Source of the DNA: Occultella kanbiaonis
Lineage (GTDB): Bacteria; Actinomycetota; Actinomycetes; Actinomycetales; Beutenbergiaceae
Direction: 5' to 3'
Length of the DNA stretch: 64,000 nucleotides
NCBI RefSeq assembly: GCF_009708215.1
Contig: NZ_CP046175.1
Span: 1,426,001 to 1,490,000, forward strand
Shown here in pieces: positions 25,263 through 34,895 of the stretch (the first letter of the stretch is position 1; each line of letters starts with the position of its first letter). Position numbers and translations under genes: made by a program. A model generated the notes under the pieces. The model was not told the DNA's origin and ran no database searches. It was given only the letters and a program-made list of their open reading frames with translations.

Positions 25263-28200
25263 ATGAGTTCCGCAGCCGCCCCCGACCCGTCGGGTCGGCC
25301 GGACCCGTCCCAGCAGGCGGCGCGGCGGGCCATCGGTGCGGGCGGCCACCACGTGGTCCATGGCGCGCCGGGCTCCGGCAAGACGCAGACGGCGCTGGCC
25401 GCGTTCGTCGACGCCCTCGAGTCCGTCGACGCCCGGTCGGCGAACCTGTTCCTGGTGCCCACCCGCCAACGCGCGGCGGTGCTCCGCGACGAGGTGGCGC
25501 GCCGGTTGCGCCGAACGACCGGCACAGCGCTGGTCCGCACGCCCGCATCGCTGGCGTTCGCGATCCTGCGGCTGCGGGCGAGCCACCGCGGCGAGGCCGC
25601 ACCCACGCTCATCACGGGCCCGGAGCAGGACCAGGTGCTCGCCGAGCTCCTGGCCGGACACCTCGAGGGGGAGGGTGCGAGCATCGACTGGCCGGCCGCC
25701 GTCGGGCCCGAGACCCGGTCGTTGCGAGCCTTCCGCGACGAACTGCGGGACCTGTTGATGCGCGCGGCCGAGGCCGGCCTGGACGGGCCCGGCCTGGCTG
25801 CGTGGGGCGAGCGGCACGGCCGGCCGGAGTGGCGGGCAGCGGGCCGACTGCTGACGGAGTACACGGAGGTGACCTCGCTCGGCGAGCTGACTCCCGATCG
25901 CGGCGCCAGGTTCGACGCGGCCACGATCGTCGACGAGGCGGTCGGGGCGCTGCGGTCCTGGGAGCGTGAGGTGCCCGGGGTGCCCCGCCCGCGGTGGGAC
26001 CTCGTGGTCCATGACGACTACCAGGACGCCACGATGGCCACGGCCCGCCTCCTGGAGGCGATGGCCGACGACGGCACGCGCCTGGCGTTGTTCGGTGACC
26101 CGGACATCGGGGTCCAGGGCTTTCGTGGCGGGCTGCCCGCGCTGCTGCACTCGGCGACCCTGCCGCCCGCCCGCGGCGGGCCGGAGGCCGGACCGACGGC
26201 CCCCGGCCTGTGGGGGGCAGGCGAACACGTCCTCGAGACGGTCTGGCGGCACGCGGACCCGGTGCGCACCGCGGTCGCGACGCTGACCGCATCGTTGCCG
26301 ACCATGCAGGAGACCCGCCGGCGGCGCGCTCAGGCGGCGGGCGACGGGTCCGACACGGTCGGTGAGGTCCGCACCGCGGTGCTCGCGAGTCAGGCCCAGG
26401 AGGTCGCGTTCATCGCCCGGGAACTTCGCGAGCAGCACCTGCACGACGGCGTGCCGTGGTCCCGGATGGCGGTGATCGTGCGTTCGGGATCGGACATCGG
26501 CACGATCCGGCGTGGCCTGCGCACCGCCGGGGTCCCACTCGCGATCGCGGCCCCGGACCGTCCGCTGCGGGACGAGCCGGCTGTCCGTCCACTGCTGATC
26601 GCGCTCGAGTGCGTGCTCGCCGATGACGTCGATCCGGTGGCCGGCACCGAGCTGCTGCTCTCCCCGCTCGGCGGCCTGGACCCGGTGTCGCTGCGTTCCC
26701 TGCGCCGGGCTCTGCGCCAGGCCGAACGGACCGACGGCGGCGACCGGCACTCCGATGACCTGCTCGCGGCGGCACTGACCGATCGGGCGACCCTCGCCGC
26801 GCTACCGGTCCGGCACCGGCGCGGTCCGCAGCGGGTGGCCGAGGTCCTGGCCGCGGGGCGGGCGGCACTCGACGCGCCGGAGTCCAGCGTCGAGACGGTC
26901 CTCTGGGCCCTCTGGGACGCCGCGGGTCTCGCGGCGACCTGGCAGCAGCGCGCCCTGACCGGAGGCGCCGCGGCCGACCGGGCGGACGCCGACCTGGACG
27001 CGGTGATGGCGCTGTTCCGCGCCGCGGAACAGTTCGTGGACCGGACCGCCCGGTCCACGCCGTCTGGCTTCGTGCACCACTTGGCCGCCCAGGACTTCCC
27101 GGCCGACACGCTGGCCGCGCGCGGGTCGTTGGGCGACTCGGTGGCGGTGCACACCCCGGCCAGCGCCGCCGGAGCGGAGTGGGACGTCGTGGTCGTGGCC
27201 GGTGTCCAGGAGGACACCTGGCCCGACCTGCGGATCCGGGACACCCTGCTCGGCGCCGCCGACCTCGCCGACATCGCCACGGCACGGCACGTGCACCTGT
27301 CCAGCGGGGCCGGTGCGGCCACGGGCGGGGGTGCGGGCGCCGTCGGTGCAGACGCCGATGCCGGGGGAGCCGGCGGCGCGGGCAGCACCGGCGGCGCGGG
27401 CCCGCGCCACGGCTCCGCGAACCTGATCGCAATCCGGGCGGAGCGGAACCGCCGGGCCCGCCGTGAGGTCTATGAGGGCGAGCTCCGCACGTTCGTGATG
27501 GCCTGCTCGCGGACCCGCCGGAGCCTGCTCGTCACCGCGGTCCTGGACACCGACGCCCGGCCGTCGGAGTTCTTCGAGGCGCTCGCCCCGGACGCCGTCG
27601 AGGCCCAGAACGTCCGGAGCGTGCCGAGCCCACTTGACCTGCGCGGCCTGGTCGGCGAACTGCGGGCCGCGGTCCGCCCGGTCCTGAGCGGGGCCGAGAT
27701 CCGGCCCGACCAGGTGGCCCTCGCCTCGGAGGCGGCCGCCGTGCTCACCCACCTGGCCGGACATCACGTGGACGGTGCGGACCCGGGCACCTGGCCGGCT
27801 CTGACGGCGCCCACGTCCAGCGCGCCGCTCTGGCAGGAGCTGACCCCGGTGACGGTGACGCCCTCCACCGTCGAGACCGTCGCGGCCTGCCCGTTGCGGT
27901 GGGCGCTGACCACCTCGGGTGGCCGCCGCGGCGACAGCGCGTCGCAGAGCCTTGGCAATCTCGTCCACGAGATCGCCGCGGCGGCGCCGCACGGCACGGA
28001 GCCCGAGCTGCTCGCGGACCTGGACGCGCGCTGGCACGAGCTGGACCTCGGTGACGGGTGGATGGGCCGGCGCGACCGGAGCCGCGCCGAGGAGATGATC
28101 CGCAAGCTCGCCGGCTACCAGGCCGCCCATCCCGGCCGGGTGGAGACCGAGGTGGAGTTCGGCGCGGACCTCGGCCGGGTGGCGCTGCGGGGCCGGGTGG

Positions 28201-28619
28201 ACCGGGTCGAGTACACCGGGGCCGGGGTGCGGATCGTCGACCTCAAGACCGGCAGCACGGCCATCAGTGCCGCCGACGCCGGGCGCAACCCCCAACTGGG
28301 GAGCTATCAGGTGGCCGCCGAGCAGGGGGCCTTCGACGGGGAGGGTGCGGCCGGTGCGGCACTGCTGTACGTGGGTACGAGCGCCAAGTCGGGGGCCGTG
28401 ACCCGGGATCAGACACCTCTGTACGATGACCCCGAGCCGGGCTGGGCCACCGAGATGCTCACCGCGGCGGCCGAGACCATGGCCGGGGCGGGCTTCACCG
28501 CCCAACCGGGACCGCTGTGCCGCACCTGTGTGGTGCGGACCTCGTGCCCTGCCCAGCCGGAGGGGTCACGGGTCACCGGCGCCCTCGGCGGCGCGACCAC
28601 CCAGGAGGGGGCGCGGTGA
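25263..28619 (+). CDS. adnA: AdnA-like helicase-nuclease subunit (DNA double-strand-break resection)
   Basis: First subunit of an AdnAB-type motor-nuclease that resects double-strand breaks for homologous recombination. It has 1118 residues: an N-terminal UvrD-like motor with Walker A GAPGSGKT (34-41) and motif II HDDYQD (250-255), where Glu of the usual DExQD is Asp. The C-terminal RecB-like nuclease has VDLKTG (Asp993, Lys995) and the four cysteines of an Fe-S staple (Cys876, then C1086-x2-C-x5-C1095). A Gly/Ala-rich insert of about 40 residues (680-719) interrupts the motor. ATG 25263 has TGTGAT 6 bases upstream. The stop overlaps adnB by four bases. The weakened motor agrees with AdnB being the main engine in mycobacteria. 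Confidence 0.88.
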   Translation: MSSAAAPDPSGRPDPSQQAARRAIGAGGHHVVHGAPGSGKTQTALAAFVDALESVDARSANLFLVPTRQRAAVLRDEVARRLRRTTGTALVRTPASLAFAILRLRASHRGEAAPTLITGPEQDQVLAELLAGHLEGEGASIDWPAAVGPETRSLRAFRDELRDLLMRAAEAGLDGPGLAAWGERHGRPEWRAAGRLLTEYTEVTSLGELTPDRGARFDAATIVDEAVGALRSWEREVPGVPRPRWDLVVHDDYQDATMATARLLEAMADDGTRLALFGDPDIGVQGFRGGLPALLHSATLPPARGGPEAGPTAPGLWGAGEHVLETVWRHADPVRTAVATLTASLPTMQETRRRRAQAAGDGSDTVGEVRTAVLASQAQEVAFIARELREQHLHDGVPWSRMAVIVRSGSDIGTIRRGLRTAGVPLAIAAPDRPLRDEPAVRPLLIALECVLADDVDPVAGTELLLSPLGGLDPVSLRSLRRALRQAERTDGGDRHSDDLLAAALTDRATLAALPVRHRRGPQRVAEVLAAGRAALDAPESSVETVLWALWDAAGLAATWQQRALTGGAAADRADADLDAVMALFRAAEQFVDRTARSTPSGFVHHLAAQDFPADTLAARGSLGDSVAVHTPASAAGAEWDVVVVAGVQEDTWPDLRIRDTLLGAADLADIATARHVHLSSGAGAATGGGAGAVGADADAGGAGGAGSTGGAGPRHGSANLIAIRAERNRRARREVYEGELRTFVMACSRTRRSLLVTAVLDTDARPSEFFEALAPDAVEAQNVRSVPSPLDLRGLVGELRAAVRPVLSGAEIRPDQVALASEAAAVLTHLAGHHVDGADPGTWPALTAPTSSAPLWQELTPVTVTPSTVETVAACPLRWALTTSGGRRGDSASQSLGNLVHEIAAAAPHGTEPELLADLDARWHELDLGDGWMGRRDRSRAEEMIRKLAGYQAAHPGRVETEVEFGADLGRVALRGRVDRVEYTGAGVRIVDLKTGSTAISAADAGRNPQLGSYQVAAEQGAFDGEGAAGAALLYVGTSAKSGAVTRDQTPLYDDPEPGWATEMLTAAAETMAGAGFTAQPGPLCRTCVVRTSCPAQPEGSRVTGALGGATTQEGAR

Positions 28620-31600
28620 CCGACCCCGCAGGTCGCGCGGCGTCCGGCGCGACGCACTCCGGAGCGCCGGTCGCGGCCCGGCCGAACGATGCCGCGAACG
28701 CGGGTACGACGTGGACCGCGGCGCGGATCGCCGAGGCCCTCGGCCAACCGCCACCCACCGCCGAGCAGACCGAGGTCATCGAGGCACCGCTGACGCCGAT
28801 GCTCGTCGTGGCCGGGGCCGGATCGGGCAAGACCGAGACGATGGCAGCGCGGGTGGTCCACCTGGTCGCGAACCGCCTGGTCGCGCCCGGGGAGATCCTC
28901 GGCCTGACGTTCACCAGGAAGGCCGCCGCCGAACTGTCGGGTCGGATCCGGGTGCGGCTGCGCGCCCTGGCCCGGGCCGGGGTGGAGGGCGGGGACACCG
29001 TCGAGGACCGGCCACGGATCGCGACCTACAACTCCTACGCCTCGGCGATCGTGCGCGATCACGCGCTGCGGATCGGCGTGGATCCGGACGCCACTCTGAT
29101 CGGGGACGCCGGCCGCTACCAGCTCGCCGAGCAGATCGTGGCCGCGTGGCACGGCGACATCGACACCCCGCTCGCCCCCACCACCATCATCGACGCGGTC
29201 GCGGCACTGTCCGCCGAGCTCAGCGAACACGGTCTCGAGCCGGCGCAGGCTGCGGCCGCCATGCAGCGGATCGCCGGCGAACTCCTGGAGAAGGCACCGG
29301 CCGGCCGGAGCCAACGGCCGATGGCCCAGACCCTCAAGGTGACCGAGTCCCTCGGCACCCGTGCCCAGCTGATGGACCTGGTGGCCGCGTTCGCCGAGCG
29401 GAAGCGGCGCGGGGGCGTCGTCGACTTCGGGGACCAGGTCCGCCTCGCCGCCACCATCGCCGCAGCGGTCCCGGAGGTCGGCGAGGCCGAACGGTCCCGG
29501 TACCGGGTGGTACTGCTGGACGAGTACCAGGACACCTCCATCGCCCAGGTGCAGATGTTGCGTGCCCTGTTCGCCACCGGACACCCGGTGACCGCAGTGG
29601 GGGACCCGAACCAGGCGATCTACGGCTGGCGTGGCGCCGCTGCCGGGACCCTGTTCGCGTTCCCCGAGGCGTTCCGTGAAGCGGACGGTGGCACGGCCCG
29701 GATCGCGCACCTGAGCACCGCCTGGCGCAACGACACCGCCATCCTGACCGCCGCCAACCGCACCGCCGGCCCGTTGCGCGAGCTCGCCGCCGTCGGCGGG
29801 GCCGTCCGTGAGCTGCAGGCCCGGCCCGGCGCCGGTCCCGGCCGGGCGGTGGCCGTGTTCTGCGAGACGGCGCAGGAGGAGGCCGCCCGGATCGCCGACC
29901 TGCTCACCGAGCAGTGGCACCCGGAGCTGGCCAGCGCGGCGGTGCTGTGCCGCAAGCGAGCCCAGTTCCCGGTGATCGAGGCGGCACTGAGGGCGGCTGG
30001 GCTGCCGTGTCAGGTGGTCGGGCTGGCGGGGCTGCTGTCCACGCCGGAGGTCTCCGACATCCGCGCCGCGCTGCAGGTGGCGCACGATCCCTCCCGTGGG
30101 GACGCGATGATGCGGCTGCTCACCGGGCCGTCGGTGAATCTGGGGGCGGCGGACCTGTACGCACTGTCCCGCTGGGCCAGGTCCCAGGCCAGCGCCTGGG
30201 TGGCGCGCTCCGACGACGACGATCCCGACGAGGCGCCGGTGGTCCTGGAGGCGGCCGAGCAGGCTTCGCTGGTCGAGGCCGTGGACGTGCTGCCACCGCA
30301 CGCCTGGCGCACGGGGGACGGGCGCAGCCTCAGCGAGGGCGCACGCCGTCGGCTCGGACGGCTCGCCGCACAGATCCGTCAGATCCGGTCCCTCACCTAC
30401 CTGTCGATGCCGGAGCTCGTCACCGCCACCGAGACGATCCTCGACCTGGACATCGAGGTCCTCGCGTCCGTGCCGGGAAGCGTCGGCCATGCCCGTCGGC
30501 ACCTCGACGCGTTCACGTCCGCGGCCGCGTCGTTCGCCGGGGACTCGGATGCCCCGACCCTTGGCGCGTTCCTGACCTACCTGGACGTCGCCGAGGACGA
30601 GGAGCGGGGTCTCGAGGTGGTCGAGGCCGAACCGGACCCCACCGCGATCCAGATCATGACGGTGCACGCGGCCAAGGGACTGGAGTGGGACACCGTGGTG
30701 GTGGCCGGCCTGAACGAGGGCAGCTTCCCGTCGATCCCGAGCCGGAACGGCTGGCTCACCGCGGTCGCGAGCCTCCCGTACGAACTGCGCGGCGACGCGG
30801 ACTGGCTCCCGGAGCTGGACATCGAGGGTCCGACCACCCACAAGGAGATGGATCTCGCGCTCGCCGAGTTCAAGGAGGCCGAAGGGGATCGGCTCCTCGC
30901 CGAGGAACGCCGGCTCGCCTACGTCGCGCTGACCCGGGCCAAGCGCACCCTCATGCTGAGCGGCTCGTTCTGGTCCGGTGACCGCAAGACCCCCACCGCG
31001 CCGTCGGTCTTCCTCACCGAACTCGTCGGCGGCGGCCTGGTGGAGACCGGCCCGGACTGGCCCACCGCGTCGGCGCACGAGGTGAACCCCGGCACGGGCG
31101 CGCAGACCTACGGGTACTGGCCCGAGCAGCGCGATCCCAGCGCGGCGATCGCGGGACGGTGGGAGGAGATCTGGGCCGGTGCGGCGTCAGACCCGGCCGG
31201 GGCACCCGACGCGCCGGTCACCGCATCGGGAGCGGCCTGGTGGCGCGATGCCCAACTGCTACTCGCCGAGCGGGGCGCCGCCGCGCACACCCAGGTTCCG
31301 CCGCCCGAGCACCTGTCCGCGTCGGCCGTCGTCGGGCTCGCCGCCGACGCCGAGGAGTTCGTCCGCAACCGCCGACGTCCGATCCCGCGCCGCCCCAGCG
31401 TCGCTGCCCGGCGGGGCACCCGCTTCCACGCCTGGGTGGAGCAGTACTTCGGTGCGAGCTCCCTGATCGAGATGGACGCGCTCCCCGGCGCCGACGACGA
31501 CGCAGCAGGATCGGAACGCGCCCTCGCCGAGCTGCAGCAGGCGTTCCTCGGCTCGCCGTGGGCAGCCCGCACCCCGGTGGCCGTCGAGGTCGACATCGAG

Positions 31601-31981
31601 ACCCCGGTCGCGGGAATCACGATCCGCTGCCGCATCGACGCCGTCTTCAGTGACGGTGACGGCGTCCACATCGTCGACTGGAAGACCGGGGCGGCACCAC
31701 GCTCACCCGAGGCGCTACGGGCCCGGCAGATGCAGCTGGCGCTCTACCGGATCGCCTGGTCCCGGCTGCACGGCATGCCGCTGGAGCACGTACGCGCCTC
31801 CTTCCACTACGTGGCCGAGGCGGTCACGGTCAGCGGCGACGACATCGCCGAGGCGGACGTGGCCGAGGTGCTCGCCCAGGTCGGTCCCGAGACCATGCTG
31901 GCCGCCCGCCCGCGCGCCAGGATCGACCGCTCGGACCGACCCGGTGCCGACGTCGAGATCGTCGCGGACACGCTCTGGTGA
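28616..31981 (+). CDS. adnB: AdnB-like helicase-nuclease subunit
   Basis: Second and probably driving subunit of the AdnAB resection machine, 1121 residues. The motor domain has the Q-motif region PTAEQTEVIEAP, Walker A AGAGSGKT (66-73), LTFTRKAAAELSGRIR, DEYQD (302-306), GDPNQAIYGWRGA, and late motifs MTVHAAKGLEWDTVV and RRLAYVALTRAKRTL. The C-terminal nuclease module carries VHIVDWKTG with Asp1021. Unlike the AdnA-like partner, it shows no Fe-S cysteine set around the nuclease. The GTG start 28616 has AGGAGGGG upstream and overlaps the adnA stop, so the two are translationally coupled. This pair replaces RecBCD/AddAB in actinobacteria. Confidence 0.9.
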   Translation: MTDPAGRAASGATHSGAPVAARPNDAANAGTTWTAARIAEALGQPPPTAEQTEVIEAPLTPMLVVAGAGSGKTETMAARVVHLVANRLVAPGEILGLTFTRKAAAELSGRIRVRLRALARAGVEGGDTVEDRPRIATYNSYASAIVRDHALRIGVDPDATLIGDAGRYQLAEQIVAAWHGDIDTPLAPTTIIDAVAALSAELSEHGLEPAQAAAAMQRIAGELLEKAPAGRSQRPMAQTLKVTESLGTRAQLMDLVAAFAERKRRGGVVDFGDQVRLAATIAAAVPEVGEAERSRYRVVLLDEYQDTSIAQVQMLRALFATGHPVTAVGDPNQAIYGWRGAAAGTLFAFPEAFREADGGTARIAHLSTAWRNDTAILTAANRTAGPLRELAAVGGAVRELQARPGAGPGRAVAVFCETAQEEAARIADLLTEQWHPELASAAVLCRKRAQFPVIEAALRAAGLPCQVVGLAGLLSTPEVSDIRAALQVAHDPSRGDAMMRLLTGPSVNLGAADLYALSRWARSQASAWVARSDDDDPDEAPVVLEAAEQASLVEAVDVLPPHAWRTGDGRSLSEGARRRLGRLAAQIRQIRSLTYLSMPELVTATETILDLDIEVLASVPGSVGHARRHLDAFTSAAASFAGDSDAPTLGAFLTYLDVAEDEERGLEVVEAEPDPTAIQIMTVHAAKGLEWDTVVVAGLNEGSFPSIPSRNGWLTAVASLPYELRGDADWLPELDIEGPTTHKEMDLALAEFKEAEGDRLLAEERRLAYVALTRAKRTLMLSGSFWSGDRKTPTAPSVFLTELVGGGLVETGPDWPTASAHEVNPGTGAQTYGYWPEQRDPSAAIAGRWEEIWAGAASDPAGAPDAPVTASGAAWWRDAQLLLAERGAAAHTQVPPPEHLSASAVVGLAADAEEFVRNRRRPIPRRPSVAARRGTRFHAWVEQYFGASSLIEMDALPGADDDAAGSERALAELQQAFLGSPWAARTPVAVEVDIETPVAGITIRCRIDAVFSDGDGVHIVDWKTGAAPRSPEALRARQMQLALYRIAWSRLHGMPLEHVRASFHYVAEAVTVSGDDIAEADVAEVLAQVGPETMLAARPRARIDRSDRPGADVEIVADTLW

Positions 31982-32009
31982 GGAGACCGGCGCCGCCCGA
32001 GCGCCGCGG

Positions 32010-33386
32010 TCAGGTGCGGTGCGGCGGGAACTCGGTCGTCGGGGTGTCGTCGAAACCCCGACGCGGCTGGGTGCGCTCGTAGTCGGGAACGATGAACTCC
32101 TCCTCGTCGTCCTCGACCACCGCGTGTTCGGCGGTGTCGGAGTCGTCGCCGGCGAGTTCGCTCGTGCGGCGCCACAGCGGACGGCTCGGCGCCACGGCCG
32201 ACCGGGAGTGTTCGACCTCTTCGCCGTCGTCGATGCCCGTCGTCCCGTCGTCGGCCGCGTCCTCGTGGTCCGCGACGGCCTCGTGGTCGCCCAGGTCCTC
32301 GTCGCCGGCCTCCCCCCGCTCGTCCGAGGCGACCGTGTGCTCCTCGTCGGCCCAGTCCTCGGCGTCACCCGCGTCCTCGCCGTCGGCCGCGTCCTCGCCG
32401 ACCTCGGGGAGCGGGGCGACGTCCGGGATCACCGGCTCGGAGTACCCGATCGGCGGCTGACCGGTCACCTCCTCGTCGAGCTCGAGCAGCATCTGGACGG
32501 CGTCGTCGATGATCGCCCCATCGCGGTGCCGCACCCCGTGCATCAGCCACCGGGCCACGGCGAGCTCGCTCGCCAGCAGTGCCCGCGCGGTCAGCTGCTC
32601 GTCGGCACGCTCGGTCCGGGCCAACGCGTATGCCTCGAGGATCGCGTCGAGTGACTCCTCCGGCGCTGCGGCCAGCAGCCAGGCCAGGTCGTCGGCAGGG
32701 TCGGCCACCCGGGCGTCGGACCAGTCGAGGATCCCGACCACGTCGTCGTCGACCACCAGGACGTGCTCGGCCGCGAGGTCCCCATGCACCGGGGTGGCCC
32801 GGAACCGCCACAGGGTGACGTCCTCGAGAGCGTGCTCCCAGCGGCGGAGCAGGCCCGGCGGGATATGCCCGGTCGCGGCCGCCTCGTCCACCTCCGCGAG
32901 GCGTCGACGGCGGTAGGCATCCGCGTCGTAGGTGGGCAGGCCGGCATCCGCGACCACCGTGCTCGGCAACTCGTGCAGACTCGCGATCGCCCGGCCGACC
33001 TGCGCGGCCAGGCCGGGACCGGCGGCGAGCCGCTCGATCGGAAGCGGCTTGCCCCGCAGCTCGGGGTAGACCATCGCGCGGCCACCCTCGGGCAGCGGTG
33101 CGAACCCGGCCGGCCTCGGCACGTCGAAGGTCAGCAGGTCGTCGTCGGCGGCGCGGCCGAGCGCCTCGAGCAGCGCGACCTCTCCCTCGAGCGCGGCCCC
33201 GGCGGCGGAGTCGCGCGGGGACCTGACGATCCACCGCGACCCGGTGGCGTCCATCACGCCCACCACGTCGAAGTCGGCGCCGGGCGTGCGCGGGGGACGG
33301 GTCGCGACCACGTCGAGACCCGGCAGTGCGACGGTCGCCAGCGCGGCGAGGGCGAGTGGGGACCGGGAGGCGTTCGGCTCGGACAC
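32010..33386 (-). CDS. APH-like phosphotransferase with acidic C-terminal extension
   Basis: A 458-residue protein whose first 300 residues form an aminoglycoside phosphotransferase/choline-kinase-like fold. It has the catalytic loop VHGDLAAEHVLV, the metal-binding GILDWSDARVADPADDLAWLL and an upstream WIVRSPRD strand with the ATP lysine replaced by Arg. The last 150 residues are very acidic and disordered (long Glu/Asp runs) and end in a basic patch. The substrate is unknown; antibiotic resistance cannot be assumed. It is convergent with adnB and divergent from nudC, in a position that is stable in related actinobacteria. The GTG start 33386 has TACCGT 6 bases upstream and no Shine-Dalgarno. 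Confidence 0.82.
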   Translation of the reverse strand: MSEPNASRSPLALAALATVALPGLDVVATRPPRTPGADFDVVGVMDATGSRWIVRSPRDSAAGAALEGEVALLEALGRAADDDLLTFDVPRPAGFAPLPEGGRAMVYPELRGKPLPIERLAAGPGLAAQVGRAIASLHELPSTVVADAGLPTYDADAYRRRRLAEVDEAAATGHIPPGLLRRWEHALEDVTLWRFRATPVHGDLAAEHVLVVDDDVVGILDWSDARVADPADDLAWLLAAAPEESLDAILEAYALARTERADEQLTARALLASELAVARWLMHGVRHRDGAIIDDAVQMLLELDEEVTGQPPIGYSEPVIPDVAPLPEVGEDAADGEDAGDAEDWADEEHTVASDERGEAGDEDLGDHEAVADHEDAADDGTTGIDDGEEVEHSRSAVAPSRPLWRRTSELAGDDSDTAEHAVVEDDEEEFIVPDYERTQPRRGFDDTPTTEFPPHRT

Positions 33387-33392
33387 AACACC

Positions 33393-33398
33393 ACGGTA
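33393..33398 (-). promoter_or_regulatory. -10 element of the APH-like gene, leaderless-type
   Basis: On the minus strand TACCGT ends 6 bases before GTG 33386. Confidence 0.5.
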
Positions 33399-33446
33399 GG
33401 TGACCTTGCCGCCAAGGGAGGGTGCGCCGCATCGGCGCGTCTGATC

Positions 33447-33452
33447 TACGGT
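33447..33452 (+). promoter_or_regulatory. -10 element of nudC, leaderless-type
   Basis: TACGGT ends 6 bases before GTG 33459 with no Shine-Dalgarno. The divergent APH-like -10 lies 49 bases away. Confidence 0.5.
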
Positions 33453-33458
33453 GAACCC

Positions 33459-34427
33459 GTGCACTCCGATCTCCTGCCCCTCGCCCGTGCCAGTGTCGAT
33501 CGGGATGCGCATGCGCGGGTCCGTCCCGGCCTCCTCGAGGAACTGCTCGCCGACACCTCGACGCGGATGCTGACCGTCGACGGCGACCGGGTCGCCACCA
33601 CCGGTGGTGACGACACGGCGCTGGCGTTCGTGCCGCCGTCGGACCGGGCCGACGGGGCCCGACTGCTGTACCTGGGGCGCGATGACGACGGTGCCTATCT
33701 GGCCCAGATCCTCGGTTCCGAGCACCACGCCGGCGCCGGCGACGTGGACCGGCGCACCGACGACCCGCAGGGTTCCACCACCGGTGGATCGGTGTCCTAC
33801 GCCGTCCTGCGCGAGATCGGCTGGCAGCTCGGGGACCGGGACGCCGGGCTGGCCGTCGGGGCGCTCGCCCTCGCGAACTGGCATCACACGCACAGCCACT
33901 GCCCCCGGTGCGGGACGGCGACCGAGGTGATCGACGCCGGCTGGGTGCGACGATGCCCCGCCGATGAGTCGCTGCACTATCCGCGCACGGACGCCGCCGT
34001 GATCATGGCGATCACCGACGACACCGGGCGCATCCTGCTCGGGCACGCCCCGCAGTGGCCGGACGGCCAGTTCTCCGTGCCCGCCGGGTTCGTCGAACCG
34101 GGGGAGTCGCTGGAGGCGGCCGTCCGCCGCGAGGTGTTCGAGGAGACGAACGTGGTGGTCGGCGAGGTGACCTACCGGGCCAGTCAGCCCTGGCCGTTCC
34201 CGGCCTCCCTCATGGTCGGCTTCGCCGGTCGTGCCCTCGCCATCGACGTCCGCCCGGACGGGGAGGAGATCACCGAGGCCCGGTTCTTCTCCGCCGACGA
34301 ACTGCGGACGGCGTGGACGACGGGGACGGTCCGGCTCCCGCGACCGACTTCGATCGCACGCAGCCTCATCGAGGAGTGGTTCGGCGAACCGCTTCCCGAG
34401 GTCGAGACGGCCCGGCGATGGGCCTGA
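33459..34427 (+). CDS. nudC: NAD+ diphosphatase / NAD-capped RNA decapping hydrolase NudC
   Basis: Nudix hydrolase, 322 residues, cleaving NAD(H) to NMN(H) and AMP and removing NAD caps from RNA. The domain order is the family's: N-terminal domain, a zinc-ribbon segment and the Nudix domain. The Nudix box GFVEPGESLEAAVRREVFEETN starts near Gly210, and the NudC-specific SQPWPFPASLM follows it. The zinc ribbon shows CPRCG and then CPADESLHYPR, so the fourth Cys ligand is not visible as CxxC (Asp stands there); I believe this is common in actinobacterial members. The GTG 33459 start has TACGGT 6 bases upstream. It converges with mrx1, in the same order as Rv3199c in M. tuberculosis. Confidence 0.92.
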   Translation: MHSDLLPLARASVDRDAHARVRPGLLEELLADTSTRMLTVDGDRVATTGGDDTALAFVPPSDRADGARLLYLGRDDDGAYLAQILGSEHHAGAGDVDRRTDDPQGSTTGGSVSYAVLREIGWQLGDRDAGLAVGALALANWHHTHSHCPRCGTATEVIDAGWVRRCPADESLHYPRTDAAVIMAITDDTGRILLGHAPQWPDGQFSVPAGFVEPGESLEAAVRREVFEETNVVVGEVTYRASQPWPFPASLMVGFAGRALAIDVRPDGEEITEARFFSADELRTAWTTGTVRLPRPTSIARSLIEEWFGEPLPEVETARRWA

Positions 34428-34469
34428 GGACCGCGTCAGGTCTGCGCCGGCTTGAGCGCATCGCGGCGG

Positions 34470-34730
34470 TCAGGCGCCGAGGCGCTCCTGCACCTGGGCG
34501 AGGGACGGGTTCGTCGCGGCGGACCCGTCCGGGAACAGGATGGTCGGCACGGTCTGGTTGCCGTCGTTGACCTGCTCCACGAACGCTGCGGCGCTCGGGT
34601 CCTCCTCGATGTTGACCTCGTTGTAGGCGATCCCGGCACTCTTCAGCTGCGTCTTCAACCGGCGGCAGTACCCGCACCAGGTGGTGCTGTACATCGTGAT
34701 GGTGCCGGCCTCGGGTGCGGTGGTGCTCAA
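34470..34730 (-). CDS. mrx1: Mycoredoxin (mycothiol-dependent glutaredoxin)
   Basis: An 86-residue glutaredoxin-like protein with the mycoredoxin active site Cys19-Gly-Tyr-Cys22 (TTWCGYCRRLKTQL). It reduces mycothiol mixed disulfides on proteins. The thioredoxin fold is complete: MYSTTWC strand and helix, YNEVNIEEDPSAAAF, the cis-Pro loop QTVPTILFPDG and the final helix. The start is TTG 34730 with GAGGA at a spacing of 6; there is no ATG that would keep the N-terminal strand. It lies between convergent nudC and divergent uvrD2, the same order as Rv3198A in M. tuberculosis. It implies that the host makes mycothiol. Confidence 0.9.
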   Translation of the reverse strand: MSTTAPEAGTITMYSTTWCGYCRRLKTQLKSAGIAYNEVNIEEDPSAAAFVEQVNDGNQTVPTILFPDGSAATNPSLAQVQERLGA

Positions 34731-34895
34731 CGGATTCCTCCAGTAGGGAGTCGGATCGGCGTTCGGCCCGCCGGCCGGACGGTGGTCGGCCCGGGCGTGG
34801 TGCCTCACCTGAGCGAACCACCGGACCCGGCCGATTGTTCCCCCGCCTGTGGACACCGGGCACCGGTGTCGGACCGGGCTGCGAGAATCATGTCG

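Noticed and set aside
27300-27420. GC-rich repetitive stretch in adnA as a possible inserted element
   Set aside because: The frame stays open and it encodes Gly/Ala repeats without flanking duplications; it is a low-complexity linker.
32010-33386. APH-like gene as an antibiotic-resistance gene
   Set aside because: The motifs show the fold only, the context is conserved housekeeping, and the ATP-lysine region is atypical.
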